From: Strix aluco | Taxonomy: Eukaryota > Chordata > Aves > Strigiformes > Strigidae | Length of the DNA: 64,000 nt | Assembly: GCF_031877795.1 (NCBI RefSeq) | Contig: NC_133948.1 | Coordinates: 12,818,948 to 12,882,947 of the forward strand | Reading direction: 5' to 3' | In this document: positions 1-25,600 of the stretch, in pieces | Layout of the letters: every line of letters begins with the position of its first letter | Position numbering within the stretch: the stretch's first letter is position 1 | Notes under the pieces: generated by a model | Seen by the model: the letters and a program-made list of their open reading frames with translations, nothing else | The model's database searches: none | What the model was told of the DNA's origin: nothing | Translations under genes and position numbers: made by a program

Positions 1-349
1 ATATCCCACATCGTTTTAACGTGGGGCTAAATATGAGAGCAACAAAATGTGCGGTGTGTCTGGATACTGTGCACTTTGGACGGCAGGCATCTAAATGCCT
101 TGGTAAGAGCAGAGTGTGTGCATAAACAAAGTGTAACTGGACGGTAGAATGAAAAAGCATCAGCCGTCTAGAACAGATTTTCGGTGAAAGCTGAAGAAAG
201 GACCAAGTATGAAGACTTGGAACTAGTTGGTGCAAACATTCTACATTAGAAAACATCTGATGGTTTAGAGTAGAAGGAGATTCTTGGAAAAACTGGGATT
301 TGTGCGTTAGAAGTTGAGGCAGCTGTGTCATGATTTTTTTGTCTTTTAA

Positions 350-12421
<12,072 letters not shown>

Positions 12422-14355
12422 GTCTCAGCTAGACAAAGTTACTCATCTTGACCTGCAGGAAAAAAAAGGAAATATACTGAGTATATGCACTCCATGTCTG
12501 CGGCCCAGTTACCAAAACAGCATTCCTGGGCCAAAGCTCGCTCCGCATCGGGAGACGTGATGCTTTTGAAGATTGTTCGCATCTCAGTTAATTTCTCTGC
12601 ACTTTCCTGCACTCCTGTTTTTGCACTTTGTACTACTGTTACTCTTTCAAGCAGTTCATGAACTTTTTGTATTCACTTTAGTCCCTAGTGGTTCATCAAG
12701 GAAATTAAACGGGACTAGAGTCCCACCCCAGGTCTTTATTGTGGTTAGCACCCCTTACCAGAGAATTGGTCATAGTTCTGAGACATGCTGGGAATTCCTG
12801 ATGGCCTGGAAACAGAAGGGCCAAGGTGAGTCTTTCAATAGGAGGTGTGATTGGATATTCTCTACAGAACACAAGAAAAATTACTTCTGATTAGTCCGTT
12901 CACCTGCCACTTCTGAAAGTTATTTTGTTCTCACTAAAATTGCTCTAGAGCAGCTCTGATGGGGAGGGAAGAACCCTGCTTTAAACGATCCCATGTGCCC
13001 GGCCCTGAGACAAAGTGCGTTACCTATAAGCTACTGGGGTGTAAGACTTTATCCAGGTCTTCTGCATGACAGTTCACTGCATGCTGCTGCACCATCACTG
13101 GCTGCTCTCTCCTTTTAGGTTGCTTTGCTGAGTAGTGTATTGTACCTCACTTGTAAACTAACTGAAACCTTTAGATTACGCTGCAAAATAACCGTTAATT
13201 ACTCTGGAAATTTGGCAACGAAGAGTTCACAAGCCTTATTCTATGACAAGAATTACAGTCACGCTTGTGTTCTCCTCTCAGCATTGAACGTGGTCCTGAC
13301 AGTCTCACGTGGCCCCGAGCGAGGAGCAGCCCCGGGCTGGCTCTTCCCGTGACCTGTAACTTGTCGTACAATAAGAACCAACTGTCATGGCACAAGAGGA
13401 TACTCACAATGAACAGCTTTAGCGGTTACCGAACACCTTCGCCTTTGCTTCTGCGTATCTAACCTCGAGCCCTTTATTGCTTTCTGTTCTCTTTTGCTGT
13501 GAACATGAAGCAGAGAGCAAATGATTTTCGAAGCAGGTTTTGACCATTCAGTCTGCAATAGCAACATTCTAAGTGAACAACCATGTTCTTTACAACTGGA
13601 AAGAGCAAAACTGCATCCAATCTTCCCTTGGCCACACTCTTAAACTTCTGCTAGTCCCTTGCAAGCCTGTGCTAACCTGTTCTAGAAACCCATAAAAATT
13701 CAAATGCCTTGTCAGTGTCCTTTGGCGAGTTTCATGAATATTGTATTCCGTTCTCTTGTCTGTTGGGTTATTTTAGGTCAGATGATTTGGCAGGAAACTT
13801 GCTGAAAGTTTTTGTCTCCTGGTCTGAATATTTTGAAGGGTCACTGAGATCAGTCTTTAAATCTTTGCATCTCATGGAAGATCTTCAAGACCTCAGAAAT
13901 GGGCTTGTTGAGTCCTGAAAGTGTATATCTTGTGTCTTGTTCGTGAAATGCTTCCTGCTATAGAAATAGCTCAAAGGACTGTACATATTTACAAGAAACT
14001 TTATATTCGTAACAAAAGGGAATTGAATTGGTTTCTACTTTTTTATTGTAAACTGTGCGTTTTTCAACACTAGCTTTTTGTTTTAATGGTGGTTGTGGAC
14101 AGCCATCTTCAGACGCTGGAGGGGCCTCAGCTTAGTCCTCCTTGCTCCCATGAAGAAATATTGTAACATTAAATTGCAATTGAAGCTTGTTAGCATAAAT
14201 GAGGTTTTAGGTCTCTAAAAGTACAGGATTTTTCTTCATTACCTTTTTATTATTGACAAGGGAGGGAACCAGAGGGACAGTTCAAAGCTCCACCTGGAAA
14301 GTATTGAACTTTGTTGTTGAACAATAACCAAATAAAACAAATAACTATCTTGACT
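12422..14355 (+). other. CIT: CIT 3' untranslated region
   Basis: No exon-like coding signal is seen after the stop. The first strong poly(A) signal is AATAAA at 14331-14336, giving a 3' UTR of about 1.9 kb. ATTAAA near 14168 is an upstream alternative and AATAAA at 15146 a downstream one. The end point is an estimate. Confidence 0.6.
14331..14336 (+). terminator. Probable CIT poly(A) signal AATAAA
   Basis: AATAAA in ACCAAATAAAACAAATAACT, about 1.9 kb after the CIT stop. The downstream sequence is only moderately GT-rich (GGCATGGTG). The 3' UTR length is reasonable for citron. Confidence 0.5.
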
Positions 14356-15145
14356 GGCATGGTGAAATGAACGCTTCCTTCTCTATAGAGTAACACTGAG
14401 CCATCCTACCATTGCACCCAGCATTAGAGGCTGTGTAATCTATAGGCGTCAAAGCTTACCAAAGAGCTAAACTTGACAATATTTAGCATTTTAATAGTTG
14501 TGATTCCCTGAACAAGTAGCGTAAGTGGCTTCACAAAAAGCATGTTCATAGGAACTAAAACAGGTGGATTTGTCCAAATATTTTACTAGAGCAGCAGTCA
14601 GCTGCAAACACCTACAGCTAAATTCTGCCCTCACATACCGAACTAGTGCTATGGGTAGAGGTAAGACACGTGTGAGTATCTGGGAAAACAATCTCGCCCT
14701 GGTAAGTGACCCACACATCTTGAGCTGGAAAAACCATCTTAATTAACAATAGTGTGATCTAATGACAGGTTTGGGATTTATCCTGGCAATGTACTGGTAG
14801 CAAAGCGGATGGAGACAGTTACTCATCTCACCGCTGTAACATGCTGGTGCTTTAAGGCCTAATAGCTGCAACTTTAAAAAAACCCCCACATTCACAAATC
14901 AAGTCAGATTGAGTACAACCTGCAGAGTTACTGTACATCTTAACTTACACCTGCTGGGAAAACTTGCTAGATCAGACTTAAATGTAAATACATCTATTTT
15001 TAACTGAACCAGTTTTTACAGGGTCTGAAGTATTCTTTCACAGGAAGAGGTTTTTAATATTCACACTGCTGCCTACAGTAACTTAATTTGTCCTCCTACT
15101 GTTCAGTGTTTTTGGTTCTGTGCACGTAACCACCCCCTTACCCCC

Positions 15146-15151
15146 AATAAA
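15146..15151 (+). terminator. Alternative distal CIT poly(A) signal AATAAA
   Basis: AATAAA is followed within 30 nt by a textbook GT-rich downstream element (TTGTTGGAGGGTGTGGGGGT). The downstream element is better than that of the 14331 site, so a longer CIT 3' UTR of about 2.75 kb is possible. Confidence 0.4.
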
Positions 15152-16879
15152 GGGCTTGTTGGAGGGTGTGGGGGTGGGTTACTAATAGCTCCTCTTACAT
15201 TTTGGTCTACATGACATTCTTCATGAAAATGCTCTACATAAAAACCAAGCTGCTTGATTTATCTATTGTGCCTACTATCTGATGTATATGATGAAATGCT
15301 AACTTGTTAAATGTTCCTTTATTTCTATTTTACTGTGCACAAAGAATACTTATTTAAAGCTCATTGTTGCAGTCCTATGATGCATGATCAGAATTGTAAC
15401 AAAACTAAAATAATCCAGAAACTGGTGGAGTAAAAAAAAATTATTTATTGAGCCTTTTGATTATCAAGAACCCTGCACAAATCCACTGTCAGCTTGACCA
15501 CCCCACACTGTGCTGAAATTTAGGGGGGTCGGGGAGGGCAGGGAGCTCTTGTTATTTCTGCCGTAGACACTGAATGTAACGGCTTACTCAAGAGTCCCAA
15601 AAAATGACTATAACAAAAGTCTCTGCATCTACCTTAAAAAAAATGTGCTCTCCTAGCAACAGCCAAGAATAAACATAACAGCACAGACTGTGAGCTGTGG
15701 GTGGGGAATGTGAGTGAGCTAATAAATCCAACTCTTGATCCAGCTTTTGCCTTGGGAGGGATTTGATTCATCCTGTTACAATAAGGGAACACAGTGTGAT
15801 TAATTGAATTCATTCACCTGTCAAGCAGAAAACAATCTAACAAAAAAAAAAAGACCCCCCCCCACCCCAAAACCCACCCCACAGCAAAAAACCAAACCCA
15901 CCAGCCTACATCTGCCTTCATCAGCCCCTGCCCTGCCAGGAGCCAGCCCCCCCGCAGCTGCTCCCGCAGCAAAGAGGGATCTGGGGGGGGCTGAGGGGCC
16001 GCTGTGGCTTTACCTGGACAAAGCTTGTGGCTCCTGGGAGATGCTGGTTGAGGCCACAGGTGCCAGGGAGCACCACACCTCCGGCACCTTGCCCAGCCCC
16101 TGCCTGCGGGAGGCCCCTGGGCAGCTGCGCGCTGACCCGCGCAAGCAGAGGAAGGTGGAGGTGATCCCAGCGCAGTCCCTGCGGCTGGGCCGTGCGCCGG
16201 GCACAAAGTCTGGGCCCCTCACCCTGATTTCTGAGGCAAACAAAGCTTTTCTGGAGCTGCAAAAGCTGATGGTGCAGTGCTGGCTGCAGACTGTGCACCA
16301 AGTGCTCTACCATCTGAGACATGGCTGTAGGCTGCAAGTTACAACAAACAAAATAAAAAGGTTTCTATAAAATAACTGGTTCTGTCCTGTGGTTCCAGCA
16401 TACCAGCACCAATGGAAAACCTGGAGTGAGTTACGCATATATGTAATTGGAAAAAAAAAATCCACAAAGCTTAGCAAGAACTAATGAGACTGAGTCCATA
16501 AATACTGTTCAGTAAGTCTTGCATACTTTCACCTTCCTTTCTGGTCTCTATTTCTCAAAGTTTCAGTTTCTTTAGTCTTTGACTCGTGAAACATTTGTTT
16601 TGCAACTGAAAAAAACCCCCAAACTTATTAAGCTACCTCTAAGCTCCTCTTTCCTTCTAGCAAAAAAATTAATTCTGGGTTATTCAAATAAGAAACGTCT
16701 GCTATCATTTCCCCGCTGGCACTAAAAGCATTTAAGAGGACTCACTGCATGACTTCTGTCTGCCAATACACTCGCGCATCTACTTTTCTCTGAACACAGC
16801 TGAAAAAAAAAAAAACCTCCTTCCAACACTTGTCTCTGCTGACGCTTATCCTACCAGACAGCCTCAGTTCTGCACAAAC

Positions 16880-17210
16880 GCCCTCACCTAGTTTGCTTCC
16901 ACAGCACGTGACCCGCGCTCGGCCTCCCGCAGCCCACGGCTCGCCCGTCGTCGTCAGCCCCAGGAGCACCCACGGCCTCGGCCACGCGCTCCCAGCCACG
17001 GGCGCAGCCGGGGCTCCCACGCCCACAGCTCCCCGAGCTGCAGGCTGCCAGCCCTCCTCCAGCGCCCCGAGCCACTCGGCTGACAGCCCTCCACCACTCT
17101 GACACCCACGGCAGAGCACGTCACGCGAGACCCCCCCACCACGCCGCTTCCGTGTGAAGCTCCGCTGTGCTCCATCGGGCGCCGGCACACCTCTGTGGGT
17201 GCCACCACGG
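16880..17210. promoter_or_regulatory. Orphan CpG-rich patch between convergent genes
   Basis: About 330 bp dense in CpG and much more GC-rich than the flanks, with a CACGTG E-box near 16904. It is not at a known promoter: both flanking genes end here. It may be an orphan CpG island or the start of an unannotated non-coding RNA. Open frames on both strands here are expected from base composition. Confidence 0.4.
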
Positions 17211-17989
17211 ACGGAGAGGCCGTTATTTAACGGCAGGGAACTGACAAAGAACGGCTGTGGTCACACACTTCTCTACCAGCGCTTTGGCCGAGTTTACATT
17301 TCAACAAAAGGCACTCCTGTTCAATTAGTTAACTGGAGCTGTTCCAACCCACGCTCCCTTCTCGGCTATTGATGCATCTTTGTTTATTGCCCTGACGCAA
17401 CCAGCTCAAGCTAAGAGGAACCTCTGGCTGCCCCGCCGAAGCACACGGGCCTCCCTGCAGCACGTGCTGCTCTGCAGGTACCAGCACTGACCACACACCC
17501 CAGTCTCCTCCCTGACCTCCTGCCCCGTCAGCATTGTCAGGTGCTAACCCATATGGCAGAGGGTGCAGGCTGTGCACTGCACAGCCATTCACGTGCCTGA
17601 CACCACAGCCCATAGCCAGCCAGGGAGAGAGGCTTGGGAAAAAAAGGGCTGCTTGAAGAGTGGCTGGAACAAAGAGAAGCCTATGGGAGGCTTAAGGCCA
17701 ATACCAAGATTTTCAGCACTAAGGAACCGATTGCTGGAGCTTTCAAGTAAACAGACTCTTGTTCTTCCTGTAAACTTTACATCACAAACACACACTAACA
17801 CCTCCCTCATCTTCTTTACTGATTGACTGGAAATGGACAAATTATTTCAGGCTGCATCTATGAATGAAAAGCTTGCACAATCCACCAAGGCATAGAACTG
17901 CAATCAGGCACTCACAGGTTATAAAAAAAATAACAACTCAAGGAAGCTGAGGTTACCACAAATGGGAAGGATAATAACAAATCAAGTCA

Positions 17990-19550
17990 CCCACTTTTCT
18001 TGAAAATGTTTTATTTGTTTCTAAAGAGGCTGAAAACAAAGCAATTCCATATTTCAGAATACCAAATACTATCCATAGCACAGAACGAAGAAAGAGTTTC
18101 CAGAGAAAACCATTGCACTAGACCCAGATCTACTCAGCTACTCAGGATATCGCAACAAGGCTAGTGAACAGATCTGAGGATGGCAAACCACCCTTCTGCT
18201 GTGGCTGGCCCCTGCACGCTGGCTGCTGCAGCTTTCGTCCCCACTCAGACTCCTTGCGGATTTGTGCAATGTGCTCCTCCCCGCAGCCGGACGGGGGCTG
18301 GTTATCATTGGCACAGTCACTCTCAGGCACCAAAAAACAGAGGGAAGGACCCAGCAGGTCCCCTCTGAGCTGGTTCCTCCGGGGCAGGCCCGAGGCACGC
18401 CAGCAGGCAGTTTTGCATTAACGTTGCATTTGTTTTGGGATAAAACAGGCTGCGAGTACCAAGTACAGGCGACCCAGTGCTACTATAATCACTTAGAAAA
18501 GATAAACAATAAAAAGTCGCAGAGATCCCCACAGCCCTGGCTGTGGAAGCACCAGGGATTTTATACCCGCGGTCAATGCTGCAACCTGGAGCACAGGGCC
18601 AGCTCCAGCCCCGGGCACAGGAGGGAGCGGCGCTGCTGTACCCAGCACCCTGCAACTGCTTATGCCAAGGGGCAAGTTTGGCCACTGGGATACAGGTGAC
18701 TTACAGTCACCTTCAGGCTGTTACTGAAGAACTAATCCCTAAACTGAGTACATCGATTTCCTTACAGCTACCTAGCCCAGCTTAAGGAAGTCCTTATCAG
18801 TGACAGCAAGAGAAATTGGTTTCAAAAAGCAGATTACTGCAAGACACATTTATGATTTACAGAAAAATCCAGCCATTAAAAACAATTGTCTTTACCAGAA
18901 ATTCCACAGGGGAAAAGTTGTATTTCAGTTCTCATGAAGAGAAAAACTACAGAGCTATTCACAGCAGAAAGTGTACCCCAGTCTACCGTAAAATAAAAAT
19001 GAGCTTGTTGGTGATTGTGTTGCTGATTCTGCCTAGAAAAGGCTGCTACAACATCATCAATATTCACACTTATTTCAGCCATGCAAGTGTGGAACTTGCT
19101 ACTGAAGTAATTGCATGTTTGATGAGTTATGAAACAGTAATGGGCTTGCTTTTGCTGAGTGTTGAGCTCAAGTAAGATTCCACAAGAATCCTGAACTTCC
19201 TAGACTTTGGGCTGGCTTGTCTTTGGGCTTACAGTCTGCCTCACTGCTAAAGGTCTTTAATCTGTTGCTGCCCACACATTTTTCAGCCTAATTAAATTGG
19301 TGTTTTTTTAACTGAGCTGACAATGGGCACTGCGACCTTTGCCATCTGTCTAGTTGCCATGAAGCTGCCATCTCCAAGAACTTCCAAGGTGGGACTGGGA
19401 AAATAAGAGAGAACTTGGAAGTCTCAGAAACGATATGAAATCAGAGTTCATTTGCTACAGCACAGAGCAGGAGTACATTTGGTTAAGAGAAGAATTCTTT
19501 TTCTGAGACTGCACTGGCCCAGAACAACCAGTCACAAACTACTATGATGT
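17990..19550 (-). other. PRKAB1: PRKAB1 3' untranslated region
   Basis: Sequence between the PRKAB1 stop and the candidate poly(A) signal at 18010. Open frames inside it have no family resemblance that I can see. The limits are inferred from the poly(A) signal only. Confidence 0.55.
18010..18015 (-). terminator. Probable PRKAB1 poly(A) signal
   Basis: Plus-strand TTTATT is AATAAA on the minus strand, about 1.54 kb downstream of the PRKAB1 stop. The following minus-strand sequence is GT-rich (GTGGGTGACTTGATTTGTT), a good downstream element. Another AATAAA on this strand lies at 17383-17388. Confidence 0.5.
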
Positions 19551-19628
19551 TCATATCGGCTTGTACAGCAAAGTAGTCACATATTTCTTCTTGTAACGAT
19601 GTGTAGCGCTAAGCACCATCACTCCATC
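19551..19628 (-). CDS. PRKAB1: PRKAB1 terminal coding exon
   Basis: Minus-strand acceptor CTCCTGTAG, then GAT GGA GTG. Encodes DGVMVLSATHRYKKKYVTTL and LYKPI, then TGA (plus strand TCA at 19551-19553). This is the universal AMPK beta C-terminus, the strand that pairs with the gamma subunit. Confidence 0.98.
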   Translation of the reverse strand, partial: DGVMVLSATHRYKKKYVTTLLYKPI

Positions 19629-22600
19629 CTACAGGAGATGGAAAACAAGTGAGCATGTTACATGGTTATCTAAAAGCTGCAAGTGTGAGGAACACGCTCT
19701 GGCCTCTCACCTTGATAGAAAGTGCGTAGAGGTGGTTCAACATGACATGGTTGGGTTCAGGGAGCAGAGCAGGATCGCACTGGAGAATAGAGGAAGTGAG
19801 ACAGGGTAAAAATAATGGAATTCACAGTGTACTCACCACAGCTATGGGTGATAAACACCGTCGGTAACTATCCACACCCTCAAATACATCACATGGCTGC
19901 TTACACTGAGTCCATAAACAAACACAAAGTTTCAGAACAATCCCAGACTCCACCAGGGTGAAACCCTCTGCATCCTCACTGTGACTGTGAAACGGGCCTC
20001 AATTATTTCTTATGTGCTTCTGACATTTTAAAAGCATTGCAGTGGGAAGATTAGGGTTTCTGTGAGTAAAATAGCAATCTAGTTTTCTTTGCAATTTTTA
20101 AGAGAGTCAAGCAGAGAAATAAATTTACTTCAGACAGATCCGTCTGGACATATGTAATAAAGAATTTACCAACATGGCAACTATTCTGAAGTTTTTCCTT
20201 GCCTGTCCCCTGTCTGTACCCAGACTTTTTCCCCATCTGTTCACACCCTCAAGGCCATTATTCAGCGAAACAAACTAATGTACTTACAGAAATGCCTGTG
20301 TCCTTATTCAGGATGACCTGCAACAGGTGGGGGGGAAGAATAGGTGGTGATTTAAAGCGCTCCTCTGCCTTACAAACGTAGGGCTCCTGGTGGTACGGTC
20401 CTGGGGGGGAACTGGACAACTCTGCCAGAGAGATGTTAAATATTTATTCTGAAATAGTCTGTAAGAATATCTGCTCTTTATAGGTACGTTTTTAGTGGTA
20501 CTTCGATTTTCACATCCAGAAACATGAGGCCAAAAGAAATCAATGGCACGTAAGTACAAGAACTGCAGCAGCTGATGCGGTGCCAGAGGATCAGTCACTG
20601 CCCACAAAGTGATTTAAGATGTCCAAAGTCTGTCTGACTTGAGCCCAGCTGGGAAGGTCTGAGGGCCCCACTGCACTCCAGCACCTCACTGTCATCTCTG
20701 CCCAGCACTTCTCCAGCAAATACCTAACAGTAAACATTGCTCTACAACGTCACCTCCAAGGAAGCACTAAAAACATGGTAGGCACGTGTAAAAGGCAGGT
20801 ATTATTCCCATGCAGGGAGAGGGTAATAGAAAGGGCTCTTTAGAGTCTAAAGCCATATAATGAAAAGTTCTTACAGCACATGGAGGGGAAGCGTCTACCA
20901 GAATCTCCTGGCTTCTTGCAGCGTCCCAAGTCTCACAAATCACAACACTTTCTCCAAAAAGGCTTTCTCCAGGGGAAAGTTACATAGAGCAAAAAACAAC
21001 CAAATGCACCTTCTGCCTCAGATTCAAAGGACAGGTCTTCTGAAGGAGGATTTAAGGTGCTATTTCAACCACAGTCTCCATCCCTACAAAGGTCTATAAA
21101 GAACAGGTGGCAAGGCTGATCTCAGAGATGACTCAAGCTAAATCTTACCTCTCTTTTGTTACGCTCAAATACGAAACTTAAAGCAAAAATATAATTTTCA
21201 TATTATTCTAAGATATAGATCATTTGTACTAAACTGAGAGGATATGACATATTCTTGAGCCCGTGTTAGCACTACTAAGATACACCTAATTGCTACCTCT
21301 TAATGTGCACTTCTGACCCATCTCCTTAGCAGAGAGAGATGGTATTAGGAGCAGCGTAGGCTGTCAACACTGGTTTGATGTTGTAAGGTAGAGGCTGATC
21401 CACTACCGAGTGTGCCAAACCCAGCCATTTCACACTGCACAGGCAAGCAAACAGCTGGTAAGCACCCATGACTTCCTCCTAATGGGATCCACAGTGGCCT
21501 GTGTTGCTCTGTCAGAGGCTTCCCCCTTTATGCATTCCATGTTCTTCCTCTGTGCATTTGTGATTCCTGCACACGTCCACAGGGCCTGACAAAAGTGGAG
21601 GTTAATCTATACTGCAGCTTTAACTCCAGATGGAAAGGAAGATAGAATTTTTAACAGCTCTAAAAAGCGTGATATAAAATCACCGGTAAGCTCATACCAG
21701 ACATGTCTGAACATTTTTGGGAGTCCACCATCAAAGCATCAAATACTTCAAAGTCAGTTTTCTTCACCTGTATGATGTTGTTGACGGTACCTAGCTGGCT
21801 GGTTACTACCGGCTGGGAAGAAACAAGATACAAAAGTCAGAATAAAAAAGCTTGCAGGACTATTAGATTCTCAAAACTACACAATCAGCCTTACCAAGAA
21901 TGAGATATATTGTTTTTAAAATATACTATACCAGATATGAAAAGAGCTCACCATTAGTCAGTGTTAGGTTAAGAGCAAGTGCAGGATTTAGGACTGAAGG
22001 GGATGCATGTCAGTTGAACCTGCTAGGTTCACAGCACTCAATAAATTCTCAGGCTATAGATAAGGCTAGGATCAGGTTTGGGCTAAAGTTAACAGTGACA
22101 ATACAAGGAGCTAAGCTTTACTTCCGGCTTCTACAGGGCTTTCAGAGCCAGGCTAAGATCTGCAGGGCCTAATGTAGGACAGAGTACGGTTGGTATTGCT
22201 GGTTTACTACCAAAGCTAAGACTGGAGTCCAAGGCAGAGGGTTCAAAGAGCTAAATTTACTGCAAGGTAAATTCTGCCAGGTTCTGCAAGGTTCGCCAAG
22301 ACAGCAAGGAGATGAACCAGCAGCTGTGAATGGTTAGTTCTGAAGCAGGTAGGGACTGCTGGGCGGGCTGGGATTAAAGCTCATTTTACAGCAGAGGAGG
22401 AAGTGAGGGCCTGGTAGATTTTGGCACAATTACTGGACCGTGAAAAGATCTAGAGCAGCCATAGCAACCTTCTGGCACACATAGCTAGTAGAGCACAGAG
22501 AGATTTGGGCTGTCAGCAATACTACAGTGCTTTAAAAGACAGTTTGGCACCGGACAAGAAAAACTCCCCACCTCTTATAAACCCATAACCAAGAGACCTT

Positions 22601-25600
22601 GTCACCCATTTGTTACAAAATCTCCCGTTCTTTGAGGCCGTTAGTCTGATGCCGACACCTAGGCCAGCTGGGATCAGAAATATCTCTCTCACCAGCTTTC
22701 AACAGTCAGTTTCTGTTGTTAACCTTCCCTCTGAAAAGGCCTGCTATTGGTAGAGAAACCAGCCAGTTTCTCATCTTCAGATGCCTCTACGAATAAATAC
22801 AGTGAATTGAAGAAAACATCACCTCTGAAGGATCGTGTGTCCACTGCCCGTCCACAAAGAACTTGTATTGGTGCTCTCCTTCTGGCAGGTCCAGGATTGC
22901 CACAAAGTTATTGTGACTGAAATTTAAGACAAACCATCAGCCCTGAAATACTCTGAAAAGTACATCAATCTGTAAACTGTGACAAACACTGTAACACAGA
23001 ATACGAGCCCCCTTAACATGCAAAGACTTAAAAAGGCAGTGCCACCTTTAAGAGAATCTCATGCAACTTAAAGGTAAAGGATCAAACTGAGGTTAATGTT
23101 AATGACAATTTACTCTGTGACACTAAGTCCCTACACATTCAAAATTAGTAACCCCATTCCTGGCACCAAGGAATTAGCACTGAGCTTTCATAAAGCCATC
23201 CTCACATCTTCACATTACTTGTTAGTGTGCAAGACCTCATTTTATCTGTGAGACTCCTGTTGATGGAACAAGATGAGCTTACTCCTATTTCCTGGCCTTT
23301 CAGTATTTGCCATCATAAACTGCATTTCACAAATGCCTATGAAATGAATGAACAATGACTAGAAGGTGAAAGCAGCAACTTGATACCTTGGGTCTGAATA
23401 GCTGCTGCTTGGTAATTTTGATACTTCTGTGCTGTGAACTTCCTGATTCTTCAGAAGTCTTTACCAGCTTCTCAAAGAAGCTGAGAAGCAGTTAATTCTA
23501 TGTGAACAATTCAAACAGGCCACACAATGCCAGTATCTACTTCTCCTCAGGTAAGGAGCACAAGCATACCACCACAGAGCTGGATTTGGAATTCCAGTTC
23601 AGAATAATGAACTCCTTCACTTGAGCATATTTGATTTAGTAACATGATTTTATGCAGCCTCTGAGGAGATCCAAATCCTTTCCCAGAATACCTAATCTGA
23701 CAAGAGACAAACCTGGTGGGTTTTGTGGGTTTTTTGGTAGAGAGACATTTTTGTCCTTCCAGATTTATTGCACCATTTCCCATCTCCCAGGCTTTCTACT
23801 TAGAGTATGACAGTAATACTGATGTTCCACTGGCCTTTTTGCCAGCTCCTATCTTGATAATTTATTTCCCATTGTTCATGCACAGACCAATCCTCCCATA
23901 CCATTTCATCAGGCCACTGTGCTCCTCTCTCAAGTTTCCTAAGAAATTAAGGCACTTCTGCAACAATGACAATGCAGGTAGTCACTCACTGAGATAAGAA
24001 ACACCAGAAATTGGCAAGAGAGGAATCTGTCATGGATATGTCATCAATGACAAACAACAGCGCTCAGATCAACAGCTAAATTCAGACTCTCTGTCATCCA
24101 TTAAGTTTTAAATTTTTGGCTTAAATGAAATACTTACTCAGGTATAGAATTAAGAGCTCCAGAGCTCTCTAGCAGGAAAAAGCACTTGGTACCTTAACAC
24201 AGATTTATTCTCTTGTTCATGTAGTTTGCCAGCAGGTATCCCAAGCTCAGAGTTTCCTAAGCACAATTTGGACACTTTGAACTGGGCAAAAGCCAATGAT
24301 ATGGCAAGAAAGTACATGTGCCGTCAGAGGTACTATGCTTATCACCAGCTTCACCTTACATACCCCAGCTCTACCCCAGGTAGCAGTCTGCACAAGGATT
24401 ATTTTGGGTCATTCATGTGTGGTGCCTAGTGAACAAATCACTCCTTCAAAACTGACACACAGCTCAACTTTCATCCTGTGCCATCCAAGAATCAAAAAGT
24501 CAGACTCTCAAGGGCTTGAGGAGAGCAGCAGGACAGTGGTAAATCCAAGCACAATACCAATCTATCAGCTGACCACCTTTCTCACCGCACTAAGCATTCA
24601 CAGTCTGTAGGGAATATCACTGGCATAGCAGCAGCAGTTTATTACCTCCTTGTCAGAGGAATTTTACTCCAGTTGTTGAAGGACCCAGATAAATAAACTT
24701 CTTTCCCTCCTCCAGTCCAGCGAAATACTGTTGGTCGAGCTTGAGTGGGGGTTTTATCATTCACTTCCAGATCTTGTTGCCAAGCTAGGAATTCTTCTTT
24801 CTCCAACGGAGCCTACAAGCAAAATGTCTTAATCAAAAGGAATTCTCTCCTGGCAGACTTGGACAACCTACATTTTACCGAAAGCACTTTTTGCGCTCAG
24901 TCACGATTCTCTAAGCTACAAGTCTACAAGTAGTTTTTGTCAGATGGAGATTAGAAACTGCATTTCTAGATGCTGTTCACAAGTTCATTTGCACAAATTC
25001 TGCAAAGATGTTAAAGCCTTCCAAATCTGCAGAAAGAGCGGAAGGCAAAATAATCCCCCTTCCTCCAGCCTAAATTATGCTAAAAAGAAATGACGTGAGC
25101 TCACAAAAGTCTTCAAAATAACAGATAAAAGAAGAGGGAGAAAAATAATTAAGAAGAAATACACTTAAGAAGCATTTAGATTACAGAAACAATAGTAGGC
25201 ACAAAATTTGTAGCAGGCAGGAAGATTATGAGTTGTCTGTGGGAAACAGCTCTGACCAACAATTGAAATCTAAGTGTAACTTTCTGTTAGATATTCTTAC
25301 ACAATACACAGCAAGGCATGTCTAACAATCCATCTAATACTGAGCAAAAAAACCCGTTAACAGATCTTTTAATATGGAAAATAATAGACAGGTAAAACGT
25401 CATTGGTAACTGCAAGAGCATTAAGGATCCAAAGGAAGCTGGGGCACTGTACTTAGAGCTTTAACCCAGTTACATTTTAGTTTTTCTACAATTAATTCTT
25501 GCTGGAAACCATGACGTTACACTCCTTGTATCTGCCTGAACATCAATGCACTATCTCTCTTTAGCATGGGAAGCAAAGGAGACAGTCAGTTTTGTGTGTA

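Larger units (their letters stand above)
14356..17990. other. Convergent CIT-PRKAB1 spacer
   Basis: Sequence between two 3' ends. It contains the distal poly(A) signal at 15146, a C-rich low-complexity patch (15855-15890), a GC-rich block with an open frame (15804-16370) and a CpG-rich patch (about 16880-17210). No exon of a known gene was recognised. Confidence 0.6.

Noticed and set aside
16742-17208. Overlapping open frames of 73-148 codons in the orphan CpG patch
   Set aside because: They occur on both strands and in several frames with biased composition. No splice sites or family text were seen.
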